64,000 nucleotides of DNA from Acanthosepion esculentum (GCA_964036315.1 OZ038500.1:61039446-61103445), one strand, 5' to 3'. Shown: positions 20,164 through 30,555, counted from the first letter of the stretch. Notes: a model not told the origin generated them from the sequence alone. Program-made: numbers and translations.

Positions 20164-20169
<6 letters not shown>
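19631..20169. mobile_element. Foldback element III (about 210-bp arms)
   Basis: The left arm 19631-19841 and right arm 19962-20169 are nearly perfect reverse complements around a 120-bp spacer. (TA)n lies at or near both outer ends. The inner arm ends contain CTGATGA, stem ATCTGT/ACAGAT and GAAA: right arm 19967-19994 plus strand, left arm 19836-19809 minus strand. The arms match so closely that a recent inverted duplication or foldback transposition is likely. It encodes no protein. Confidence 0.88.

Positions 20170-20238
<69 letters not shown>
20166..20238. repeat. (TA)n microsatellite
   Basis: About 36 TA units between foldback III and repeat R copy 2. Confidence 0.95.
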
Positions 20239-20240
<2 letters not shown>

Positions 20241-20890
20241 AGGGCTGATCAAAATTGCTTAATGTAAGAACCACTTCCGATAGAGTTCAGATGATTGAGA
20301 GCCGCAAGACATGAACAAAATTTACACATACGTTTTTGTTACATACACATTTTGTTACAAAATCTTTGTCGCGCTCTTTGATTGGATGCCCTCCCGATAT
20401 GAATGCCCGGGGCCCTTGCACCCTCTTCCCCGCCACTTTTTCATACTACCGATCCAACGCCCACATGAACAGAACAACAGACAAAGAAACAAACGATGTT
20501 ATGACAAGAGAAAAATAAACTTTGGATAGAATATTAAAGGACATTGAATGGAGAACTGAGCCGTCTCGATTTCCCTCTGTTAGGAACATGAGTGCGAATA
20601 ATCATGACTGGAGAGAGCTTATAATGGGCGATCAGTTTCCTCTTGGTTATATAGCAATCCCCTTTGGGGATTTGCTTTTTAACTACTTTTCAATCACTCC
20701 ATCAGACAGCGGAGAAGATAATTAAATGAAATGAAATGAAGCGTAATTTAATCCAAATTAATGTCCTCGATTGAGCTGTAAATAGCAAAGAGGGATAACA
20801 GGTTATCTTAATTATTTTTTTGGATTCACCACTTTACAATCAATTATATTTTTCTCATTATTGTTCTTTCTCCTTCTATTTTAAAAATAT
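20239..20890. repeat. Dispersed repeat R, copy 2 (longest)
   Basis: Begins ACCAGGGCTGATCAAAATTG...GAGCCGCAAGACATGAACAA, which resembles hAT-type ends (CAGGG...GAGCCGC). The body is shared with copy 1. Two overlapping ORFs (20311-20529) show no recognised domain. Confidence 0.65.
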
Positions 20891-20914
20891 ATATTTGTGT
20901 ATATGTGAATATAT

Positions 20915-21113
20915 ACCAGGGCTGATCAAAATTGCTTAATGTAAGAGCCACTTTCGATAAAGTTCAGATGATTGAAAGACGCAAGACATGAACAAAAATT
21001 ACACTTATGTTTTTGGGGATTTGATTTTTAACTACTTTTCAATCACTCCATCAGACAGCGGAGAAGGTAATTAAATGAATTGAAATAGAGCGTTATTTAA
21101 TCCAAGTTATTGA
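20915..21113. repeat. Dispersed repeat R, copy 3 (internally deleted)
   Basis: Starts with the same ACCAGGGCTGATCAAAATTG head as copy 2, jumps after about 95 bp to GGGGATTTGATTTTTAACTA and continues to TTTAATCCAAGTTATTGA. The missing middle is the segment present in copies 1 and 2. Confidence 0.7.
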
Positions 21114-21697
21114 CTTTTACGGTATGTTATTACTGTTTACTCGATTGGGTATATAGTAGTACTATTTTGTCAGTAGCTCTGGCATCAATTACTGGCCATT
21201 GCCGATCTATTTCAACTGGTTATTTCATTGAATTTCTACAAGTACAAGTTTACTATCAAGTACGAGTTCTACTATCAGTACAAGTTTATTATGCATATAA
21301 TAGTCCAATTCTGTTCGTAATGCTTGCATTGATTTCTAAATACCAACTTTTTCTTATTGATTTACAATGTATTTCTATATTAAACATTTCATCTTTATGT
21401 GTATCATAGCACTATTCTGTCTGTAAAACTTATATTAAACCATGGCCAGTGGAAGGGTAACCAAGTCCGTAAAACGTTAAATTCCAGACTATCAGACTCG
21501 AATCTCGCGCTGTCAGATTTATAAACCTGTCGGAGTGAGATTCGAATATGAGGAAGGTGACTTCTTCATCTTATTGGCCTGGGGAGGCGATTCAAGCAGA
21601 GGGAATAGATAGAAAGTGAGTGAAAATCAAAGCACGGTCTGAAATAATGCTGCCGAATGAAATTGAATTTCGGAAGTCGGCGATGGGTGGGTGTACC
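21114..21697. other. No recognisable gene
   Basis: A 99-codon ORF (21110-21409) has repeated TACAAGT/TATCAAGT strings but no family motif. Confidence 0.35.
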
Positions 21698-22040
21698 GCA
21701 AAGTCCCAAGTCATCCTGACCGAGGGTATAAACGCATTGTCCAATAGAATGCTTTAAAAAAATGTAAAGTGCATACCGACCAAGTGTAATCAGCTTTTGT
21801 CCATATTACATGTTTGTGTGGATATGATTATTAAAGGCGGGGGATACGTTATATTTGGGAATACAGTTTGATTTACTTTAAGAAATTGTAAGAGTAATAT
21901 TTCGACCTACCCAAAAAAGAAAGAGTGGTGCGTTTTTAAAAGGTAATACACTGAGATTTAATAGATAGATAAATGGTAATTTGTGTGAAACTGAATGTGA
22001 CAGACTTACCTGGAATTTCACCTCAGCTCTATTGACACCC
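21698..22040 (-). mobile_element. SINE-like repeat C, copy 1, interrupted
   Basis: Shared with 23157-23405: CCAAGTCAYCCTGACSGAGG with GTATAAA, AAAGTGCATACC, CCCACCCAAAAAAGGAAGAG-like and TTTTTAAAAG strings, ending in a reverse box-B-like TGGAATTTCACCTCAGC. The 105-bp repeat also seen at 16093 is inserted at 21796-21901. Confidence 0.6.
21796..21901. repeat. Dispersed 105-bp repeat, copy 2
   Basis: High-identity copy of 16093-16197, nested in SINE-like repeat C. Confidence 0.75.
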
Positions 22041-22083
22041 AAACACTCTCAAATGTTCGTATTGGTTTCCGGTTCGAATGCCA
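22031..22083 (-). repeat. Inverted copy of a mariner transposase N-terminal segment
   Basis: Reverse complement matches 22346-22399 over about 50 bp (CATTCGAACCGG...CCAATACGAA...GTGTTYGGGTGTCA). The two face each other across about 260 bp. Confidence 0.7.
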
Positions 22084-22162
22084 AGCAGTACAGAATGCTG
22101 TCCCATCCTTCTGTGTAGTTGACAAAATCAAAAACAAAAATCGTGCATGCGCGAAATTAAAA

Positions 22163-22200
22163 AAAATATAATGGCGACAGTTTATCCATCGCACCCTGTA
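22163..22200. repeat. Mariner-type terminal repeat
   Basis: ATGGCGACAGTTTATCCATC then GCACCCTGTA resembles a mariner terminal repeat read inward. A diverged string of the same orientation is at 22694-22727 (GCGACAATTTTTCCATCGCA). Confidence 0.45.
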
Positions 22201-22345
22201 CTATCCAAAGCAATTATAATTCTAAAGCAGTTAAAATAAAGTGTCAGAACTGTTTCTACAATTTCGTGCAGAAATTTTTAAAAAAAAACTATCTATGAAC
22301 AAAAATGTATCCTACACAAAAAAATACGAATAAATTCAATCACTT

Positions 22346-23095
22346 CTTGACATTCGAACCGGGACATCCAATACGAAGATTTCAGAGTGTTCGGGTGTCA
22401 ATTTGAGGACAGTGCAGAGGATTCGGAAGGAGTTGGATGATATATCTAGTCAACATCATTGTGCTTGGAGTGATCACTATTGATAACGACGTTATGCCTC
22501 CATTCATCTTCTCACAGGGCCTCAGACTCAACACGGAGGCCTACATCAAATACCTTAAAGAATTAGTGCTTCCCTTCGTCAAGAGGGTAGCTGCTGGAAG
22601 ACGTTATGTCTGGCAACAAAACTCTGCATCATGCTACATAAGCAGGAGAATGATATATGTTAAAATGAAATGTCGGTGTTCTTTTCATTTTTGCGTCATT
22701 TTGCGACAATTTTTCCATCGCACATTGTATATATATGCTGAATGTATTATAGATTATTTTGTTGTAAATGATAATCTGCCACTTATGATCTAGTAGAACA
22801 CCCTTCCGATGAAAAAAAATTGCTTGTGAGCTTTCCAAGTTCCCACTTCGCGGAGATAGGAGAATACTGTCAACACGGAAATTATTCCGGATGGCAAATC
22901 GTCTCTTGTCAAAAAACTAATCTCCGCTGTGCATGTTACATCGGCAACAAGGCGAATTGAAGCAGACGTGATATGAACACCAAAGATGAGATGAAGGCAA
23001 GCATAAGAAGGAGACCGTCCTGAAGAAGTGCTGCAGATTCCGAAGAAGTCTGGAAGGTCTGATTGAAGCCAATGGCGATTTTACTGTATAAATTT
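22346..23095 (+). pseudogene. Mariner/Tc1-type transposase, internally deleted
   Basis: The helix-turn-helix part reads NLRTVQRIRKELDD (about 22397-22440). It is followed at once, in another frame, by IIVLGVITIDNDVMPPFIFS and VAAGRRYVWQQNSASCYISR (to about 22650), the segment around the second catalytic Asp, where N replaces the usual D of WQQDSAP. The stretch holding the first Asp is missing. The C-terminus CRFRRSLEGLIEANGDF lies at about 23025-23078 after a 200-bp interruption. Transposase would excise and insert at TA; this one is dead. Confidence 0.82.
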
Positions 23096-23156
23096 ACTGT
23101 TTAGTGTTTCAAGATAATTTTGTGTAGTTTTGGTAAATATATGTTAAAAATCTGTG

Positions 23157-23405
23157 TAGCGCGAATCCCCAAGTCACCCTGACGGAGGGTATAAATTCAT
23201 TATCCAGTAAAATATTTAAAAAATATATAAAGTGCATACCTACCAAGTCTAAGACTGCTTTTGGCCCACCCAAAAAAGGAAGAGCTTTACGTTTTTAAAA
23301 GTGAATACACTGAGAATAATAAATAGATAAATAGAAATTTGTATGAAATTGAATGCCAGAGATAACAGGGATTTCAACTCAGCACAAGGATTTTGCTTAG
23401 CTCGC
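23157..23405 (-). mobile_element. SINE-like repeat C, copy 2
   Basis: Uninterrupted version of 21698-22040. On the minus strand a GCTGAGTTGAAATCCC string suggests a tRNA-like box B, with the head at the right end. Confidence 0.58.
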
Positions 23406-23696
23406 CCCTACACATTTCATAACCTGCACATTCAATATTCTTAACGCGTTATTTATTACTGGATAGTGACAACAGTATTCAAGCAATGACAAGTATATTT
23501 CAGTAATATATAATCTATAGAAATATATAACAAAAATAAAAGTAGAGAAAGTAAAATACTCCTCGTAAAATGGTAAATCAAACTGTTTCGCCCACTGTTT
23601 TAAAAGGGAAAGAAACCCTGCATTTAAAATTGTTACCAAGTTTATTAAATATTGGTCGATCTTCATAAAACATGTTTTATTTTGAAAAGTATAGTA

Positions 23697-23776
23697 TTAG
23701 GTTGGTGCAAAAATAATGACGTTTTTTGACATGATCTTGAACGTCAAAAAACGTCGTTATTTTTGCACCAACCTAA
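23697..23776. mobile_element. 80-bp mariner MITE, second copy
   Basis: Same length and termini as 12218-12297, flanked by TA on both sides (23695-23696, 23777-23778). The two copies differ at only a few central positions by eye. Confidence 0.92.
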
Positions 23777-24466
23777 TAGTAGAAACAAAGGACAGTATGA
23801 AAATTCTACCTTTTGCGCCTTTTCTTCCAATTTGGATGCTTCTATGGGTATCGACAACAGATCTTGTACTTATCAACCTGGAATGAAGATTTCCAATTGG
23901 TTTTATCATCAACTGAAGCGCGAAGTCCATGATAACAGCGCCAACCTCTCTGCACTTGTACTGCAAACTGCCACACTTCGTAACAGGACGCTAGCTGAGG
24001 ACACTCATGCAGTGTGAGGCGTTGTGCCATTCTGAGCGACCATTGTCACTATGAAATAAAAACAGAAATCACCAACTTATACAGCTTTAAGAATCACAAT
24101 ATATGTGTTTCACGCAAATGTGGTGATATTAACAAAAGTTCTTTCCACCCACCTTGTACATTGTAACATTAATTTAGACAAGGCTAAGCTAGAAACATTC
24201 GTGGTCTCGAACCAGCCAAACTGACGTACGCAAGATGTCTGGATCTGCCTGTAAAAGCATGGACTTACTAGCTAATTAATGAATATCTCCCTTTCTTTCA
24301 ACGTAGATATAGAGAATGAACAGGGTAGGTGCTTATTTGCACAGTGACCCCACAACGACACATGGTTAAGGGACTGATAACACGCTATGATTGAAATTTT
24401 ACGTCGACCAAAACTTTTATAAGTAATTTTTGATAGGGAGTTTCGTTTCAGCCACCATTTTTTTGT
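23777..24466. other. No recognisable gene
   Basis: Overlapping ORFs on both strands (23757-24030) carry no familiar motif. Confidence 0.4.
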
Positions 24467-25097
24467 ATATACCGGGTGTAACCACAAAATTGTCCAAATC
24501 GTGTAACTGCATAACTGTCCATCCCACCAAATGTTTAATACCTAAAAAAAAACTAATTCAGATTCTTTTTTCCAGCTTTTCAGAAAAAAACGTTTAGCCA
24601 TCTTGGTACCATTTGTCGTAAGAATCCGTGAAAAACCCTTTGTGTTATACAGCTAGAAAGAGAAAAAAATAAAATCATTTTTTGTCATCCCCACTGTCTT
24701 CCTAAATGAATAATGGTGAGAGGAAAAATTCATTCAGGCTTTCAGTAATGGTACCAACATTCATACACTGGCTTCCATTATTAATCCAGAGAACGATGAA
24801 TAAGTTTTAAAACGAGGGAACAGTAAAGAGGAAAACTCGATCAAGAGGTCACAACACCAAGTTCAATCATCATCTCAACTTAGAGCTAAAGAGATAAATT
24901 AGAAAAGATACAACTGAGTCCATGAAACGTTTGGCACGTGACAGAAAAGTTTCAGCTATGACAGTCCAAAGAGCAGTGAAAAAAGACTTGAAAATTAAAT
25001 CGTACGTGAAACATGTTATGCAACTTGTTACTCCAGGACAGAAAGTTAGAAGGTTAGTGAGGGCGATGATTATCTTGAATAAGTTGTAAAATGATCT

Positions 25098-25166
<69 letters not shown>

Positions 25167-25432
25167 CTTTAGTTCAATCCTTCATGAAATTCCGATTCTT
25201 TGCTCCAATTAATTAATGATTGACATGTCATTTTCCATTATGATCGATCTCATCATGATTCTTCTGTTAAACCTACAGTGTAATTCTACATACATATTGC
25301 TCAACGCAGAGTCCTATCGTGTTAAAAAAAAAACTTCGGAGAATTGCAGTAAGATATCTTTAATCATTTCTAAGATACAACGGTTCAGAACTTAATCTAA
25401 AAATGGACAATTTTGCTGTTACACCCGGTGTA
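24467..25432 (+). mobile_element. Mariner-like element with transposase HTH remnant
   Basis: Terminal inverted repeats: left ACCGGGTGTAACCACAAAAT then TGTCC (24471-24495), right GGACAATTTTGCTGTTACAC then CCGGTGTA (25405-25432), each at a TA. Inside, about 24820-25085 translates to GTVKRKTRSRGHNTKFNHHL, then a frame break, then MKRLARDRKVSAMTVQRAVK and SYVKHVMQLVTPGQK, the paired helix-turn-helix DNA-binding half of a mariner-type transposase. The catalytic DDE half is missing; a (TA)n tract (25100-25163) stands in its place. A related end occurs at 9180. Non-autonomous. Confidence 0.85.
25100..25163. repeat. (TA)n microsatellite inside the mariner-like element
   Basis: About 32 TA units where transposase coding sequence would be expected to continue. 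Confidence 0.95.
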
Positions 25433-26094
25433 ATATGTTAACGTGTACTTTTTAACATCATTTTAACCGATAATAAAATGTTGTCCCAAACCCTTTAGTT
25501 ATATCATTGACAATGTTTCAGTTCAGGAATTTAAACATTTACTTCACGAATAAGAATAAAGATATAGAAACATTAATAAAATTTAGACTAAATACATGCT
25601 TGTAAAATTTTAACTGTCATTTCATCTAAAAAAATCAAATGACAACTTCCATGTGCCCCATTGTATGTGGAAGTCAATAACTTTCTGGGTTGTCTCTTCC
25701 CAGTAGGATTATCACTTTTTTTTTATTTTAGGGACACATAAATAGGGCTTCCTCGAATTTGTGGACTGGCGCTATCGAATCACAAAGAACTGTTATAAAA
25801 AAAGAAAAAAGTAATCGCATCACATGAAGACTTTCAACGATAATACCTAAAATGAATCTCACATGTAACTTGAAGAGAAATTAATGACAATCAAAATGTT
25901 GATATTCCACAGTACAACAAGTAATAGGTTAGGAAGAAAATCCAAATAAATACTGAAAAAGATAGATAACAGTCTGCTTGGTCAAAGAATACCGAATGTT
26001 TCCTTATAAGGAAACGGCTATTATTGCTATTACCGTAATACCGAGGAACTAAATCTGATTATCATTGTACAGCTTCAGGTAGCTGTGTTTTTGT
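25433..26094. other. AT-rich DNA, nothing recognised
   Basis: No ORF or repeat identified. Confidence 0.4.
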
Positions 26095-26563
26095 TGTAGC
26101 ATACCTACGGATTAGAATGGGTATGTCCCCATTCACATAAAAGTAGTAGTAAATACTTTTATGTTTAATCAGCAGTTAGAGACTCGTCTCCAGCTGTGCT
26201 GGTCAAACGCTCTGCCTCCGGGCAGAGAGAATCCCCAGACGAGGCTTTGTCGAAGAGAAGATTCTCGTCTCGGGCAAACAGCTACCCGACCCCTTTTTAT
26301 ACGGGGGAATTTTTGGCCAAACTTACGGGGTCGGATAACACACATTAAATTCAGCTTTGTGTCACATCTGACCGAGTGGGGCGGTTGGTAGATATCCTGC
26401 AGTTGGAGATTCATTGTGGAATTCACTTGACACACTTCTAGCAGTTGACTACTACTTCTACGCGCCGCTGGCGAATCTTATATGTGTTGTTCTTGTCCTA
26501 AGTATTATCGTTCATTACCAACCTTCGTTTGATTATTTTATTCAATAACCTTCCCTAGGTTAC
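26095..26563. repeat. Possible solo LTR or promoter-like island
   Basis: Clearly more GC than its surroundings. It starts TGTAGC, contains CTTTTTATAC (TATA-like, about 26294-26303) and a late TTCAATAACC, and ends GGTTACA. TG...CA ends and internal TATA-like and polyA-like strings would fit an LTR. No target duplication was found and no internal retroelement region adjoins, so this is tentative. Overlapping ORFs on both strands are not convincing. Confidence 0.3.
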
Positions 26564-26584
26564 AACAAATTTGAATTCAGATTT

Positions 26585-26770
26585 GCTTGTTGTTAGACTG
26601 ATTGCCAACCACTGTAGAAAACCGTTTATAATGTCATTTAGCCCATTGCTATGGGGGAAAAGAAATGATATCCTTCATTTTTTTAGTAGAGTTTTTGCTA
26701 CTCGATTTGAAATCGAATTCACTGCGCCACTTTCTCGATCCAAAGTGCTAACTATTACACTACAAGCAAA
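26585..26770 (-). mobile_element. tRNA-derived SINE, family A-like (diverged)
   Basis: On the minus strand: GTAGTGTAATAGTTAGCACT (A-box region), then GAATTCGATTTCAAATCG (box B region). On the plus strand ACTGATTGCCAACC and CCCATTGCTATGGGGG occupy the family body positions. Confidence 0.58.
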
Positions 26771-28040
26771 CGGAATTTGAATCATACTTATTTCATCTGT
26801 AATTTTGAAAACATTTTCTCATACAGATCATTAAAGGTTCCGTAGATTAAAGCATCTTTCACAGTGAATCGCTCGTATCCTAATGACCGATTCATTTTAT
26901 ATCAAAAGATTTCAGTATTCAAAATGGCTGCTCGATGAATTCTTCTTGCGCTAGGAAATAACGCGAAAAGATTTACGGACGGCAAATACTCAAAGCTTAA
27001 CATAAGAGGATTACCGTGTGTCATATTCTTCTAATTAATCACTCATGCATATTAATACCATGAGCTGTCAATCTTGAAAATAGCTTGCCGTTGAATAATT
27101 CAAATGGGATTGAATCCCAACAGAGACGACATGAGTTAAGGATAATTAATTCAAGACCAGTCCTCTCGCTATCATACGAGAAGGTATCAGAAGTTTCCTG
27201 GTACCAGAATTTTTTTTGCAACACGTTCACACGTGTTGAAATCATCACAGTATTTAGTACTGTTGAAGTTCTCGCTAATATTTTTGTAAACTGTACATTT
27301 CGATCAATTTCGCAAACCAATCGATGAAATTTGAATCAGCAGATTTGTTTGGAAGAATACTTTGAGGAAAACCCTACTTCGTGGTTTAATAATTAATTTA
27401 ATTTAATCTACCTTTATAGGACATCATGGTAAATAAAACCTTTTAAGAAATTTTTTTTTTCTTTTTAACAGCGAAGAATAAATTCTTAGAATTTCTTACT
27501 CGTGAGCATGAAATATACATCTGACCATGAGTAAATATTTCTTTCCTTTTTGGGGCCAAATTCCAACTTTTTGTAGCGTTTGACCTTTTGATTTGTTGGT
27601 AGTTCCCGCAAACGCAGGGCAAACTAGAAACTGGGTTCCTGTATACAAAAACTTAAAGATATTTTTAAAAAAAAAATCAATATTGGATTTTTATTAAATA
27701 AGTATTTGTTATTTTGATTATTAAATTGTTTTTAAAGTAGTGTTGGTATTTTGATTGTTAAATAATAAAACTTTTAATTTTTCCAAGAAAATTAATGAAA
27801 ATTTATTGCTCAATCTACGCATCCGAGTAAAACCACCTGTACTTTGTATCCACTTACCTGTTTGCACTTCCTCCCAAAATGTGGTTTCGGTCGGTCAATG
27901 TATGGCTATTTTATAGGGTGTGACGCGCGGACTAACAGAAGTTGCGTAATTTTATATATAGAATCTACAATCCAGCGAAAATACACAAACAACAAGCATT
28001 TATCAGTATCCAGCTGACTGAAACGTTTGCAATAGTCTAT
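26771..28040. other. AT-rich DNA, nothing recognised
   Basis: Two overlapping ORFs (27039-27327, both strands) lack motifs. Several T and A homopolymers occur. Confidence 0.4.
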
Positions 28041-28045
28041 GTACT

Positions 28046-28118
28046 ACATCATCATCAGCATCACCATTATCATCATCGCCATCATACCACCACCACCACC
28101 ACCATCTTCATCATCATT
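28046..28118. repeat. (CAT)n/(CAC)n microsatellite
   Basis: Imperfect CAT, CAC and CCA triplets. ORFs reading His or Ile/Pro runs are artefacts of it. Confidence 0.9.
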
Positions 28119-28454
28119 ATCAGTTCAATGTCCAATGCAAGGCAAGCTACTGCCGATGACTTCCAACCTGAAGGCTAGTCTTGGTCACCAGCACGTAGCC
28201 GTAGATTACACCAAAGGATTTCTCCACTTCATTCTAGTGAGCACCGTCTCCAGCGAGGTCGTATCATCGTCGCACTGGCTGCATATATAGCTATAGAGCC
28301 AAGCCTACCATTGATACTAGATGACCCTTGACACTACAAAAAGATGTAGACAAACATGGACAGGTTTTGCCACCTACCTCACCAGAAAACGAAACAAAGT
28401 TTCGGAAGATGTTTATTTCTGGTATATATTTAAATGGAAATTCTCAACTATTTT

Positions 28455-28650
28455 GGTTTCTTTCTGCGGTAGACCATTTACCATCAAAATCTATAGAACC
28501 CGGTCTGTTAAGCTATTTACCTATAGCTGGCAGAAGAATAGGATTTATACCTTTCCCAAGGGTATTAGAACGTAATGGATTCGACTGGAATTTGAACTTG
28601 GTTGTCTGATTCCTCAATCCGAGCGCTACCCATTGCTTCACCGGGCCACC
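28455..28650 (-). mobile_element. tRNA-derived SINE, family A
   Basis: Well-preserved body: TTTCTGCGGTAGACCATTTA, CTATAGAACCCGGTCTG, ACCTTTCCCAAGGGTATTAG, GGATTCGACTGGAATTTGAA and CAATCCGAGCGC. ORFs through this block in two frames are artefacts. Confidence 0.78.
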
Positions 28651-28659
28651 TATAAAAAT

Positions 28660-29355
28660 ATTGTTTAATAAATAAACGGAGTGTCTATTCAAATATGAAT
28701 ATCCAACCCGTAAAATGTTTTGGAATGATCAAATCTGTTTGATTAATAAATAAAACTACATTACTTTATTAGAATTTGCTTTGTTTACGTCTAAATACGA
28801 AAGAGCGCATGAAAGTTACGAGAGTGGGTGACAATAAGAATTTCGCTTAAAGGTAAAATTTAGCCTTAATTGGTGGCAAAAGTTTGGCCGAGTTGGTTAA
28901 GCATGTCGCGTCTAACAACGTTTCCCTCGGAGAGAGTGGGCATATTTTTCTTCAGTAAGATTTCTCGAATATTCTTGACGGTAGACGAATATAAATAAAT
29001 ATACTGTTCAATAAATAAACGGAGCATGGACTCAAATATGAATATCCACTAAAAATAACGTTTAATGTGATAAAATCTATCGGATTAATAAAATATCATG
29101 AGATTTATGAAAGGAAGTATTTCGCTTGAATGCATGAATTTTGCCTCGTCTGATCAACTGTTCTTCTTGTCCAAGACGATAAGGCGTTCCGTGATAAAAG
29201 GTATCTCCCTCTGTCCTGCGGGACGTAGGTTCGATTATTTCCGGAGAGGGCTAATTTTTGATTTTACAAGAGTGTTCGAATATTCAGACCAGTTGACGAA
29301 AAGGGATATATATGCTGCTTAATAAATAGAACGCCTACTCAAATACGGATACCAC
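28660..29355 (+). repeat. Tandem tRNA-like repeat, two intervals and a third start
   Basis: The string TGTTTAATAAATAAACGGAG with the next about 30 bp recurs at 29003 (TGTTCAATAAATAAACGGAG) and in decayed form near 29310 (TGCTTAATAAATAGAACGCC), spacing about 343 and 307 bp. Interval 1 contains TTTGGCCGAGTTGGTTAAGC (28890-28909), resembling the start of a tRNA-Leu/Ser. Interval 2 contains GTAGGTTCGATTATTTCC (about 29225-29242), resembling a B-box. It is most simply a SINE repeated in tandem with divergence. Confidence 0.55.
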
Positions 29356-29376
29356 TCAAAAAAGTTTAAAGTAATA

Positions 29377-29378
<2 letters not shown>

Positions 29379-29424
<46 letters not shown>

Positions 29425-29519
29425 TATACTATATATATATATGCAGATATATATACATTAATAAACTGTATATATATATAAATTAATAAAATGTACATAT
29501 ATATATATAAATTAATAAA

Positions 29520-29582
<63 letters not shown>
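29379..29582. repeat. Interrupted (TA)n region
   Basis: Four TA tracts separated by TTAATAAACTGTA-type and AATAATAT strings. The string ATTAATAAACTGTATATATA recurs within it. Confidence 0.93.
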
Positions 29583-29586
<4 letters not shown>

Positions 29587-29782
29587 TTGTATATAATGTC
29601 TGTATGTAGCTATCCAATCCTACTCATAGCTCGAGGAAAATTTGCGCTGTATTTTTGTCCTATCAAAAATTCCTGCGTATACATGAATATATAATCACAT
29701 AGGAGGTGACACTATCGGTATATTATATTCTGAGAAAATCACATTCACAATGACAAAGCGAGTTAACACTTTCGGTGACGTA

Positions 29783-29803
29783 GTTGTTTTTGTGAAAAAC
29801 AAC
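29783..29803. other. Perfect hairpin, 9-bp stem
   Basis: GTTGTTTTT-GTG-AAAAACAAC forms a perfect 9-bp stem with a 3-nt loop. It could be a MITE centre or chance. The surrounding 29583-30040 holds no recognised gene. Confidence 0.6.
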
Positions 29804-30036
29804 ACCTTCTCTCGGATCGTGAGTTGAACAAAAATAAAGATTTATTTCCTAACAGCAGATTATCATTTTTGCAGAGTTAAAATACTAGTGGAAAAACCGT
29901 GGGAGAGAATAAGGAGAATGCAATGGAGCAGCTGATGACGATCTCGAAATATCCATTGCAGACTATTTTGTAATATAATAGAATATAGGGACGTTCGGAT
30001 CTCCCCTAAGCACAAACACACATACATCCGCAGGTG

Positions 30037-30041
<5 letters not shown>

Positions 30042-30129
<88 letters not shown>
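30042..30129. repeat. (TA)n microsatellite
   Basis: About 44 TA units. Confidence 0.95.
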
Positions 30130-30132
<3 letters not shown>

Positions 30133-30194
30133 AAGATAAATTCCTAAGAGGATAGAATCCAGGTAGAACTCAATGTACAGGACAGAGTAAGGAT

Positions 30195-30363
30195 ATAATA
30201 AAAAGGCTCAAACACTAATATTCCATGGTCATAATTTATTCCATTGGAATCGTAAATACGATCCAATTCGTCAAAAAAAGATTGTAGGTCTGATGAATTG
30301 GAACGTATTTACGATTCCAATGGAATAAATTATGACCATGGAATATTAATGTTTAAGCCTTTT

Positions 30364-30369
<6 letters not shown>
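30195..30369. mobile_element. Foldback element IV (79-bp arms)
   Basis: Arms 30195-30273 and 30291-30369 are near-perfect reverse complements around a 17-nt loop. The right end runs into (TA)n. At the loop edge CTGATGA (30290-30296) is followed by stem ATTGGAA/TTCCAAT (30297-30303/30315-30321) and GGAA, close to but not the GAAA of a hammerhead core. Confidence 0.85.

Positions 30370-30430
<61 letters not shown>
30366..30430. repeat. (TA)n microsatellite
   Basis: About 32 TA units contiguous with foldback IV. Confidence 0.95.
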
Positions 30431-30434
<4 letters not shown>

Positions 30435-30498
30435 CCTGAAGCTTGTACTAAACATGAAACTCCGAGTCGTACACTCGGCGTAAAGTAATATGTATATC

Positions 30499-30503
<5 letters not shown>

Positions 30504-30551
<48 letters not shown>
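30504..30551. repeat. (TA)n microsatellite
   Basis: About 24 TA units. Confidence 0.95.

Positions 30552-30555
<4 letters not shown>

Noticed and set aside
22437..22793. Intact 118-codon gene
   Set aside because: Only its first part is mariner transposase; the rest runs into unrelated sequence and the first catalytic region is missing.
28321..28609. 93-codon ORF that looks like a small protein
   Set aside because: It is read through a family A SINE; similar frames appear wherever this SINE is preserved.
28890..28960. Functional tRNA-Leu gene
   Set aside because: The D-arm-like string GGCCGAGTTGGTTAAGC is good, but no acceptor stem closes and no T-arm follows at the right distance.
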